Source of the DNA: a virus
DNA: 22,077 bases
Reading direction: 5' to 3' (one strand)
IMG/VR virus record: IMGVR_UViG_3300008267_000850
Coordinates: 1-22,077 of that record
The translations under genes and the position numbers were made by a program. The notes under the pieces are model-generated. The model worked only from the letters and a program-made list of their open reading frames with translations. It searched no databases and was not told the origin of the DNA. Positions 1-5,135 of this stretch are shown here, piece after piece. The number at the start of each line of letters is the position of its first letter. The stretch's first letter is position 1.

Positions 1-339
1 ATGTGTGAGTTCTTTCGCAAACTCAGCGCGGTATACAACCTCAATGTAGAGGCGGAGTACGAGGAGCCTGGCATGGACTTCGGCGGGTTCTTCAGCGCCG
101 AGGTGGGCGAGGTAACAAACGACAAGCAACTATCCTACTATCAGTACAGGGTACTGAGTGACGGCACGGACTCAATCCTTGAGGGCATAGAGGATGCAGA
201 TTACGACTCATTGGAGGACGCAATCGAACACTTCAAAGACCTGCAAGAAGTAATGGATGCAAAGCAATGGGAAGAATTCAAATCAGAACTAGCCGGTGTC
301 GTTACGACACCACAAACAAACGACCATGACAAAATTTAA
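1..339 (+). CDS. C-terminal part of a YubB/Api92-like phage protein (probably 5' truncated)
   Basis: 112 residues are readable from the first base. The N-terminal half fits the C-terminal end of the YubB/Api92 ferredoxin-like family of phages and plasmids: a short helix (residues 3-9), a strand (12-19), then YEEPGMDFGG at 20-29, matching the family's recurring 'Y.EPG..F.G' signature. Members normally carry further conserved sequence before this motif, so the true start probably lies left of the window and the ATG at base 1 is likely an internal methionine. The C-terminal half is acidic and helical. No biochemical role is known for the family. The next gene starts inside its end (14-base overlap), so it belongs to the same rightward unit. 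The family call is from remembered motif similarity, not a search. Confidence 0.6.
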   Translation: MCEFFRKLSAVYNLNVEAEYEEPGMDFGGFFSAEVGEVTNDKQLSYYQYRVLSDGTDSILEGIEDADYDSLEDAIEHFKDLQEVMDAKQWEEFKSELAGVVTTPQTNDHDKI

Positions 340-586
340 TATGAACCCCTACCAAACCCCTCAAGATTTACAGGATGTACTTGAGCAGAATCGATTCGTT
401 TTCCCACTGGCACTGCGGTGGTGTACTGACGATGTGGACATCATCAACGACAACCAACGCACGTTTACCGACGAGCAGAAGATGGGCATCCTCAAGAAAT
501 TCTTCGATGTACACGAACGTGAAATCATTGAGATGATCAACAACAAACTATGTGAGTTCATTCACTACGAAGAGTATGAAGATTGA
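326..586 (+). CDS. Hypothetical small phage protein, 86 aa
   Basis: I do not recognise this protein. The ATG at 326 is preferred over a GTG at 296 because it follows an A-rich leader and gives a modest 14-base overlap with the gene before. The protein is acidic and mostly helical, with conserved-looking aromatic patches (FVFPLALRW near residues 25-33) and an acidic tail. It has no signal peptide, membrane segment or cysteine cluster. The next gene begins inside its 3' end at 576. Dense overlap of small acidic genes is typical of phage early regions; function cannot be inferred. Confidence 0.7.
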   Translation: MTKFNMNPYQTPQDLQDVLEQNRFVFPLALRWCTDDVDIINDNQRTFTDEQKMGILKKFFDVHEREIIEMINNKLCEFIHYEEYED

Positions 587-800
587 TTTATTCAACGCGA
601 TGTGTGTTCGGAATGAATACACCGCAGAGCGATGCACTGAAGAAATCAGGCGGATGTGCCGGTCGATTGACCACGGCGCTGACCCCGAGGAATTACTGCA
701 TGAGCAAGGCATCGATGCGGATATGGGTATATACGCCGAAGGCTTGCTCGATTACTATTCGGATTACATAGACGAACAAGAACAAAGACTTGAAGACTAG
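576..800 (+). CDS. Hypothetical acidic small phage protein, 74 aa
   Basis: No family is recognised. The start at ATG 576 overlaps the previous gene by 11 bases. An upstream in-frame GTG at 552 would lengthen the overlap and is less likely. The product is strongly acidic and helical, with three cysteines in the first third and an acidic, aromatic C-terminus (LLDYYSDYIDEQEQRLED). It is the last gene before an intergenic region carrying a clear promoter, so it probably ends a transcription unit that began left of the window. A small acidic early protein could be a host-takeover or DNA-mimic factor, but nothing here proves that. Confidence 0.65.
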   Translation: MKIDLFNAMCVRNEYTAERCTEEIRRMCRSIDHGADPEELLHEQGIDADMGIYAEGLLDYYSDYIDEQEQRLED

Positions 801-829
801 TATCCAACAAAGAACTTGGTAGATATAGA

Positions 830-861
830 TTTGGAATTGTCATAGATTTATACTACCTTTG
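830..861 (+). promoter_or_regulatory. Bacteroidota-type promoter (TTTG-N20-TAccTTTG)
   Basis: TTTG at 830-833 is followed by 20 bases and TACCTTTG at 854-861. This matches the primary sigma consensus of Bacteroidota (-33 TTG/TTTG, -7 TAnnTTTG). It lies in one of the few true intergenic regions, upstream of the gene at 954, and would produce a leader of roughly 85-90 bases containing an inverted repeat. The same -7 sequence with N20 spacing recurs at 20065-20095 on the other strand. Confidence 0.75.
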
Positions 862-874
862 TAATGTTGTCAGA

Positions 875-920
875 GAGGACACGGTGTCTTTTGAATTTGG
901 TTTTTCATCACCGTGTCTTC
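875..920 (+). promoter_or_regulatory. 12-bp inverted repeat in the leader of the 954 gene
   Basis: The arm at 875-886 (GAGGACACGGTG) pairs with 909-920 (CACCGTGTCTTC). This gives 12 pairs including one G-U, with a 22-base loop. The repeat lies 14 bases downstream of the promoter -7 box, inside the expected 5' untranslated leader. It could be a repressor operator, an RNA hairpin affecting stability or translation, or an attenuator. It is not followed by a T-run, so it does not look like a simple terminator. Confidence 0.55.
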
Positions 921-953
921 GACAGCACAAAAGCGTAAAACAAAAGCAAACAC

Positions 954-1682
954 ATGAGAACAGAGTTTATTATTGGGGACACCCTATGCGTTGTGCGTTT
1001 AGGGTTCACATCGAACGACAAGATTGCTCCGGTATCGGAGAAGATTGTTCAGACCTACCACTACAGCCGAGACCAATTCGAGGACGCTCAATCCAAGTCA
1101 AGCATGCAATCGTTCTTCAGCAAGGACGGCGATGTGTGTTTCGACTGCCCGTATTCTATGGGTAGTGGCGCCGAGTTGAAAGGTTGCTACACCCACAAGA
1201 TGATGCAGTATTCAGGTATGGTATCGCAGTTGCGTAGCATTGCAACCAAGCACAAACACTGGGATGATATCCCCAAGTTGGACGACATGCTACATGCATT
1301 GGTCGTGGCTATGTGTAGCGATCGGTATGTGCGGTTCGGTACTTACGGTGAGCCGGTACTGATACCCATCGATTTGATGCGGGATATGTGTACGGTTGCC
1401 AAGTCTTGGACAGGGTACACACACCAATGGAGGAAGCCATGGGCGTACGACTATAGACAGTTCTTCATGGCATCGACCCACAACCTTGAGCAGACAGAGT
1501 TGGCAGAGACTATGGGGTGGCAGTCGTTCATGGATGACAGCACCCACACCAAGCACACCGGCATGGTCAACTGCCCGGCGTCCAAGGAAGCGGGGTATAA
1601 AAGTACTTGCAGTAAGTGTACACTATGCAGTGGCACCACCGGCAAGGGAAGTAAATCAGTATACATTTTTAATCACTCATAA
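954..1682 (+). CDS. Cysteine-rich gp88/DUF7227-like phage protein, 242 aa
   Basis: The protein has paired cysteine motifs: C62-x2-C65, GCYTHK at 77-82, and a C-terminal cluster C207, C219, C222, C225. Between them are GTYGEP (129-134), TGYTHQW (153-159) and MAS near 172. This pattern is characteristic of a widespread phage and plasmid family of unknown function, related to mycobacteriophage 'gene product 88' and labelled DUF7227 in some sets (label from memory). The cysteine arrangement suggests bound metal, zinc or iron-sulfur; that is inference. It is the first gene after the promoter at 830-861. The ATG follows an A-rich leader without a Shine-Dalgarno sequence. Length and both cysteine clusters suggest an intact gene. 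Confidence 0.7.
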   Translation: MRTEFIIGDTLCVVRLGFTSNDKIAPVSEKIVQTYHYSRDQFEDAQSKSSMQSFFSKDGDVCFDCPYSMGSGAELKGCYTHKMMQYSGMVSQLRSIATKHKHWDDIPKLDDMLHALVVAMCSDRYVRFGTYGEPVLIPIDLMRDMCTVAKSWTGYTHQWRKPWAYDYRQFFMASTHNLEQTELAETMGWQSFMDDSTHTKHTGMVNCPASKEAGYKSTCSKCTLCSGTTGKGSKSVYIFNHS

Positions 1683-1686
1683 ACAT

Positions 1687-1962
1687 ATGACAATCGTAGA
1701 ACTACAAGCACTATTAATCAAAGAGGTGAACTATGGTATCACCTTGGTCAAACAGCGCGGGCTGTACAAGCAAGCATCTTTCGACGTGAAGAAACGCATC
1801 GAAGAAAACATCGAGGAACAGATAGTACATTTGGTATTATCCACTCGGTACTTCAATGAGGACATCGCCAAGCGTGACCTCGGCATACCGGATCAAACAG
1901 TAAATGAAATGATATCTAACGCAATGGTAAAAAACTTTTCTATATTCGGAGCAAATGATTAA
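1687..1962 (+). CDS. Hypothetical small protein, 91 aa
   Basis: No family is recognised. The ATG at 1687 lies 4 bases after the previous stop, the natural start for an operon gene; longer in-frame extension upstream would run through the cysteine-rich gene. The protein looks all-helical: MTIVELQALLIKEV at the start, then a basic stretch and VDxDIAKRDLG-like helices near the middle. 'YFNEDIAKRDLGIPDQTV' (residues 56-73) could be a helix-turn-helix, but this is weak. It overlaps the next gene by 8 bases. Confidence 0.65.
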   Translation: MTIVELQALLIKEVNYGITLVKQRGLYKQASFDVKKRIEENIEEQIVHLVLSTRYFNEDIAKRDLGIPDQTVNEMISNAMVKNFSIFGAND

Positions 1963-2440
1963 CCTGTTACTGAAGTTCATCAACAAGTCCGGCAAGATGG
2001 TTGTCGCTGACCCGTGTGTCATCAAAGACACTATCGACTGCATCGAGTTCAGCAAGGTGCGTCGTGGTGTGTGGTGTGTGACTGCATCGGTCGATGCTGA
2101 TCTAACGCTGACCCAGTTCAAAGCAACACACGAAGATGCACGCATCATGACATCAGAGAATGAGACCCACGAGGTATTGGTACAGAGTGAGCAGATGGGA
2201 TTCTTTGACGATGCAGATTACCGCAATGACAAGGTAGCAGTGATGATGCCACGTGAGCCATACAAGACAGCGAAGGATGGCGACAAGTGGTACTGCGCGA
2301 TGTCTCACATCACCAACACCGCAGACTATGGTGTGGGTGTGTATGAATGCGGGGCTATTGCAGACATCAGCAACGGGACGCACAAGGTCATTGCTCGCAA
2401 GAGTATCGACGGAACTTATGTAGAATTTGAAATCAAATAA
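1955..2440 (+). CDS. Conserved phage protein with ADPC and QMGFFD motifs, 161 aa
   Basis: An N-terminal VVADPCV (16-22) followed by GVWCVTASV (38-46), then QMGFFD (80-85), a WY pair (112-113) and a glycine-rich C-terminal strand region (126-140) follow the layout of a broad phage/bacterial family. Its members begin with a 'GDPCY'-like motif and contain 'D.GQ.GFFD' and a final glycine-rich segment, resembling the DUF4241 group. Function is unknown. I am confident it is a real gene and less sure of the family. The ATG at 1955 overlaps the preceding gene by 8 bases. The protein is predicted soluble and beta-rich. Confidence 0.6.
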   Translation: MINLLLKFINKSGKMVVADPCVIKDTIDCIEFSKVRRGVWCVTASVDADLTLTQFKATHEDARIMTSENETHEVLVQSEQMGFFDDADYRNDKVAVMMPREPYKTAKDGDKWYCAMSHITNTADYGVGVYECGAIADISNGTHKVIARKSIDGTYVEFEIK

Positions 2441-2444
2441 AACT

Positions 2445-2702
2445 ATGGCAATACTAATTACAACGGATGGCGAAGTAGTTGATAACTACGACGCTTCAGA
2501 CCTCAGCAAGAAACAAAACGCAGTCGGCGGGTACATCGAGTATGTGAGAACGCGATTGGGCATGACGTTTATTGTAAACGAGGAGGGAATGTTACTTGGG
2601 CTGAAGCCCAACATGTTGGCTAGCAGTATGGCGGAGACGCTTATACTCGGCAACGCTTTGATGGTTGATCAAAAAGAAATCGAAGAGGAGGACAGACAAT
2701 GA
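2445..2702 (+). CDS. DUF3846 domain protein, 85 aa
   Basis: The sequence carries the DUF3846 pattern through most of its length: a segment giving GGYIEYV (28-34), the central VNEEGMLLGLKPN (44-56) and ILGNALMV (67-74), with a charged tail. DUF3846 proteins are common in phages, plasmids and mobile elements and have no established function. The ATG at 2445 lies 4 bases after the preceding stop; an in-frame ATG at 2427 would extend into the preceding gene without extending the domain. Its stop overlaps the next start (ATGA at 2699-2702), suggesting translational coupling. Confidence 0.75.
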   Translation: MAILITTDGEVVDNYDASDLSKKQNAVGGYIEYVRTRLGMTFIVNEEGMLLGLKPNMLASSMAETLILGNALMVDQKEIEEEDRQ

Positions 2703-2965
2703 TGGAGAAAAGAATCAATTCGGTGGAGGAACGCAGAGAGTTCGTCCAAGAGATCATCGATCGGTTGTTGTATCTTGATGCAGACAACAGAGAGAAGTTC
2801 ATCAACAGCGTGCAGGGGGAACTTCATCATCGTAATCGCCACCATCCTATCCGGCCTCGTGTATGGATGGTGCATCGTCAAGTACCCTATCACTGCGCAG
2901 ATCATTGCCGGTGGCATGGGGCTATCATTCCTGTTCATGGTGATGATAGCATTGTACCAACTTAA
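2699..2965 (+). pseudogene. Charged helical N-terminus that runs out of frame into a membrane gene
   Basis: The first 40 or so residues (MMEKRINSVEERREFVQEII and onward to KFINSVQG) look like a genuine acidic/basic helical protein. From about base 2817 this frame becomes a His/Arg-rich reading of bases that encode a conserved membrane protein in the +1 frame. The membrane frame is shown to be the real one by its close paralogue at 3852-4022. The switch coincides with a run of five G at 2815-2819. Removing one G would fuse both parts into one protein of about 93 residues. Explanations are a sequencing or assembly indel, a programmed +1 frameshift, or decay after a deletion joined two genes. 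Confidence 0.55.
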
Positions 2966-2981
2966 AAATAAAAAACAATGA
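2778..2981 (+). CDS. Small membrane protein, copy 1 (67 aa from ATG 2778)
   Basis: This frame encodes a hydrophobic protein with two probable membrane helices, ILSGLVYGWCIV and IIAGGMGLSFLFMVMIALY, separated by a short KYPITAQ turn, and a basic tail. About 44 of 53 residues match the second copy at 3852-4022, and similarity begins at the N-I-I-V segment immediately after the second copy's start codon. At that point this copy has AGG instead of ATG, so it lacks its own start. Translation must begin at the upstream in-frame ATG 2778, which lies inside the other reading frame, or by frameshift from 2699. It uses GC-rich codons, unlike copy 2. Its stop overlaps the next start (ATGA). A holin-like or superinfection role is conceivable but unproven. 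Confidence 0.6.
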   Translation: MQTTERSSSTACRGNFIIVIATILSGLVYGWCIVKYPITAQIIAGGMGLSFLFMVMIALYQLKNKKQ

Positions 2982-3448
2982 AAAATAAAAATCTAATCCT
3001 CACTCTCATTCTTTTTATGGGAGCCAACAAAAGTTACTCTCAGTGGGTAACCAAAACAGTAGACAACAAACTTGATGCACCCTACAAGATTTCTTATTGT
3101 AGTGATGCACTAGATAAAGCATTTATCAAGTTAGAAGTTGTAGGCGAACAACTATCATTCTACTTAGGTGGAAGTTACTTTTGTGATGACATGATCACCG
3201 TAGATGTAGCACTGGTAGTTAACGGAGAGCCAAAGAGATACAGCATTGAAGGAATGAAATCATCTAATTCTAAGGTTCTCTTCTTAATTGACGACTTACT
3301 TGCAGTAGAACAGGCAGAGTTTTTCAAGGACTTTAAAGCGTGTTCTTCGGCAGTAATTAGAGTTAACGAAAGCCATTGCACTTCTGACATGTTTAAGTTC
3401 AACATGTCTGGTGTCTGGATCCACAAACGCAGTAAACTTTATGCTTAA
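2978..3448 (+). CDS. Secreted or periplasmic hypothetical protein, 156 aa
   Basis: A typical signal peptide opens the protein: MKNKN, a hydrophobic core LILTLILFMG (6-15), and a likely signal peptidase I site after SYS (about residue 21). The mature part of about 135 residues is probably beta-rich and contains four cysteines, which could form two disulfides outside the cytoplasm. I do not recognise a family. It lies exactly between the two copies of a small membrane gene and overlaps the first by 4 bases, so it may be a cargo gene. A phage-encoded exported protein suggests an envelope role such as superinfection exclusion, surface modification or lysogenic conversion. This is inference. Base composition here begins to shift to AT-rich. 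Confidence 0.7.
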   Translation: MKNKNLILTLILFMGANKSYSQWVTKTVDNKLDAPYKISYCSDALDKAFIKLEVVGEQLSFYLGGSYFCDDMITVDVALVVNGEPKRYSIEGMKSSNSKVLFLIDDLLAVEQAEFFKDFKACSSAVIRVNESHCTSDMFKFNMSGVWIHKRSKLYA

Positions 3449-3459
3449 ATAAACGAACA

Positions 3460-3828
3460 ATGAATGACAAAATCAAAGACCTAATCGATAAAGCATACAA
3501 AACCGATTCAATAGCAAAAAACAAATGGCGTATTGAAAACCGAGAACAACTAAGAGAACAGAGAAAAAAAGAACTTAAAGAACTTATGGAAAAGGATAAA
3601 GAAATGAGCAACAATAAACAGAGTAGCGTGGAGTGGTTCTTAAATGAATTGATAAAAGAGGGTTATATCAAAAGATTACCCGTGACACAACTTCAACAAG
3701 CCAAAGCAATGCATAAGGAAGAGATGATAAATTTTACTACGGATTGGTATCATAATGGCTTGTTAAGCCTTGGAGTTTTAGTATCAACAAGTGTTGAGGA
3801 ACACTACAACAAAACATTTGACCAATAA
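3460..3828 (+). CDS. Conserved hypothetical phage protein with charged coiled N-terminus, 122 aa
   Basis: There are two parts. Residues 1-48 are highly charged and probably form one long helix or coiled coil (RIENREQLREQRKKELKEL). Residues 50-122 carry a motif I have seen in proteins of Bacteroidota phages: SSVEWF (55-60), then QQAKAMHKEEMI (79-90) and a C-terminal YNKTF. In many such phages the second part occurs alone starting at a methionine equivalent to M49 here, so the N-terminal helix may be a fusion, or translation may also start internally near 3604. Function is unknown. Both flanks are short A-rich spacers. Confidence 0.65.
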   Translation: MNDKIKDLIDKAYKTDSIAKNKWRIENREQLREQRKKELKELMEKDKEMSNNKQSSVEWFLNELIKEGYIKRLPVTQLQQAKAMHKEEMINFTTDWYHNGLLSLGVLVSTSVEEHYNKTFDQ

Positions 3829-3851
3829 GCAATAATAAATAAATCGTATCG

Positions 3852-4022
3852 ATGAAAAATGTAATAATCGTATTGACTACAATCCTATCTGGCTTGCTTT
3901 ATGGATGGTGTATAGTTTACTATCCAATCACTGCTCAGATTATTGCAGGTGGCATGGGCTTATCTTTTTTGTTCATCGCCATGATCGCTCTGTATCAAGT
4001 TAAAAATAAAAACAAACAATAA
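3852..4022 (+). CDS. Small membrane protein, copy 2 (56 aa)
   Basis: The product has two likely membrane helices (ILSGLLYGWCIV and GGMGLSFLFIAMIALY) joined by YYPITAQII, and ends in KNKNKQ. It is a close paralogue of the protein at 2778-2981 (about 44 of 53 positions identical), but the DNA uses different, AT-richer synonymous codons. It has a proper ATG after an A-rich leader, and its start defines where the conserved protein normally begins. No function is assigned. Because the protein is conserved while the codons have diverged, it is clearly a translated gene rather than a chance ORF. It ends 4 bases before the next start. Confidence 0.75.
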   Translation: MKNVIIVLTTILSGLLYGWCIVYYPITAQIIAGGMGLSFLFIAMIALYQVKNKNKQ

Positions 4023-4026
4023 AATT

Positions 4027-4596
4027 ATGGATAACCAAAACTTACAACTTAATTTATTCGATGGTATCGAGAACAAGGATTTCTTAGAATACCACAAAAC
4101 CAATCCCCATCTTTATGATGCATTCAAAGCAGTGGCTTTTGATGCAATGAAAATGGGCTTTAAAACCTATGGTGCCAACGGCATTTTTGAAATCATTCGG
4201 TGGAAGCGTGCTGAACGTGGTGATGGGGAGTTTAAAATCAACAACAACTTTGCTCCGCTTTTTGCTCGGGTCTTTGCAAATGAGTTTCCGCAGTACAAAG
4301 ACTTCTTTAAATTCCGAAGATCAAAGTTCAGTGAGTATCTTAACTCACTTCCTATGCAAGATAAAAAGAGTCACGAACTAGTTTTTTCTTACGAAAATGC
4401 GTTGATTGTCCTGAACATCACGCCTACTGAAAGTGATTGGTGGACTACTCTGAATGTAAGTGATCCAGCTGGGCGAACTTTTTTCTTTGATGTTCACTAT
4501 TGTGAAGACTACAACGAAATCTGTGTTTATCCACACAACGGCAAGCACCTGAAAGAATGCTACGTGAAAGCCATTCATACTGAAAAAATCATATGA
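4027..4596 (+). CDS. Conserved phage protein with N-terminal clamp-binding-like motif, 189 aa
   Basis: Residues 18-107 (DFLEYHKTNP, then GANGIFEIIRWKRAE, INNNFAPLFARVFANEFPQYKDFFKFR) match a recurrent phage protein of unknown function with alternating helices that could form a winged-helix DNA-binding fold. The C-terminal third (120-189) is beta-rich, with WW at 136-137. Near the N-terminus QLNLF (7-11) closely fits the bacterial sliding-clamp binding pentapeptide QL(S/D)LF on a disordered leader, suggesting possible recruitment to host DnaN. The family memory is moderate; the clamp idea is inference. A consensus DnaA box lies inside the gene at 4527-4535. Its stop overlaps the next start by ATGA. 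Confidence 0.65.
   Translation: MDNQNLQLNLFDGIENKDFLEYHKTNPHLYDAFKAVAFDAMKMGFKTYGANGIFEIIRWKRAERGDGEFKINNNFAPLFARVFANEFPQYKDFFKFRRSKFSEYLNSLPMQDKKSHELVFSYENALIVLNITPTESDWWTTLNVSDPAGRTFFFDVHYCEDYNEICVYPHNGKHLKECYVKAIHTEKII
4527..4535 (+). other. Consensus DnaA box TTATCCACA
   Basis: This is a perfect nine-base DnaA box, embedded in TGTGTTTATCCACACA. It lies inside the coding region at 4027-4596, where it encodes part of VYPHN, so it could be fortuitous. Near-matches (TTATCCACT) occur inside genes at about 1837 and on the + strand at about 17176. There is no cluster of boxes and no adjacent AT-rich unwinding region that I can see, so it is not evidence of an origin by itself. It is noted because the phage encodes a DnaA domain IV-like protein at 10426. 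Confidence 0.3.
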
Positions 4597-4709
4597 ATAT
4601 AGCATATCGATTCGCTATTCCTACTTTATACTGCCGTTACCAAGGTAATGTAACACTCCCTATTCTTATCAAGTATGTTTACAATTTTGAGATATATATT
4701 CAGGAATAA
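4593..4709 (+). CDS. Possible micro-ORF, 38 aa, coupled by ATGA
   Basis: The ATG at 4593 overlaps the preceding stop (ATGA), the commonest coupling arrangement in this window. The product begins MNIAYRFAIPTLYCRYQGN and is moderately hydrophobic and aromatic, without a clear membrane helix. There is no recognised family. Support is only position, coupling and the absence of a better candidate here. Its 3' end overlaps another micro-ORF (4675) by 35 bases, so at least one of the two may be spurious. Confidence 0.4.
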   Translation: MNIAYRFAIPTLYCRYQGNVTLPILIKYVYNFEIYIQE

Positions 4710-4806
4710 GCCACATAAAGAATTTCTTGTTCTAGAGACTGCTATGATTATTTATTACAGTCTTTGGGCCATAGGTATCTATGTGATTTACAGATTAATT
4801 CTATGA
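4675..4806 (+). CDS. Possible small single-pass membrane protein, 43 aa
   Basis: The ORF reads MFTILRYIFRNKPHKEFLVL at the N-terminus, then a hydrophobic segment AMIIYYSLWAIGIYVIYRLIL at about 23-43. This gives a short basic cytoplasmic leader and one convincing membrane helix running to the C-terminus. Its stop overlaps the start of the ribbon-helix-helix gene at 4803 (ATGA), which supports real translation and coupling. An internal ATG at 4744 would give only the membrane helix. No family is recognised. It immediately precedes the regulator-recombinase pair and may belong to the same module. Confidence 0.45.
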   Translation: MFTILRYIFRNKPHKEFLVLETAMIIYYSLWAIGIYVIYRLIL

Positions 4807-5135
4807 CTCAACTTAAGATAAGAAAAAAGAATGTTGAGGTGATCAACATTGTTTTAAGCAGTGAGCAGTACACTAAATTAAAGAAGCTGGCTGATGAGAA
4901 TGGTTTTTCATCGCCAGCCAATTTAATTGATGATATAGTTCATTCCTATTTTAATAAACACCGAACACGAATCCGCAAAACTGTTGATGAATATGAGAAA
5001 GCCATTAAAATGCCAGTCCAAATCTCACAGAATAATTGGCACATGCTGACTCGTTATTCTGAATCCACCAAAATTGCAAAGGGTACCTTTATACACTTAA
5101 TACTAAGAGAGATAATTAAAAAAATTCCAAAATGA
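4803..5135 (+). CDS. Tandem ribbon-helix-helix-like DNA-binding protein, 110 aa
   Basis: ATG 4803 is chosen because it overlaps the preceding stop and starts the conserved part. The sequence seems to contain the same fold twice. First is a strand VINIVLS (13-19) with helices SEQYTKLKKLADENG and ANLIDDIVHSYF. Second is a strand MPVQIS (about 73-78) with helices QNNWHMLTRYSEST and GTFIHLILREIIKK. Strand-helix-helix units of this size resemble ribbon-helix-helix repressors, so this may be a single-chain double RHH protein. It overlaps the serine recombinase by 4 bases, suggesting it regulates the recombinase or acts as its directionality factor. The fold and role are inferred by eye. Confidence 0.55.
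   Translation: MTQLKIRKKNVEVINIVLSSEQYTKLKKLADENGFSSPANLIDDIVHSYFNKHRTRIRKTVDEYEKAIKMPVQISQNNWHMLTRYSESTKIAKGTFIHLILREIIKKIPK

Noticed and set aside
884-1165. Alternative GTG-started reading frame across the leader and the start of the gp88-like gene
   Set aside because: It overlaps the cysteine-rich gene in another frame, contains the leader hairpin, and its translation has no protein-like pattern; the ATG 954 frame has clear family motifs.
1396-1686. N-terminal extension of the 91-aa gene at 1687
   Set aside because: The extension is the out-of-frame reading of the cysteine-rich gene; the ATG at 1687 right after the stop is the sensible start.
1836-1844. TTATCCACT as a possible DnaA box
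   Set aside because: It has one mismatch to the consensus, lies inside a gene, and is not clustered with other boxes; similar strings are expected by chance.
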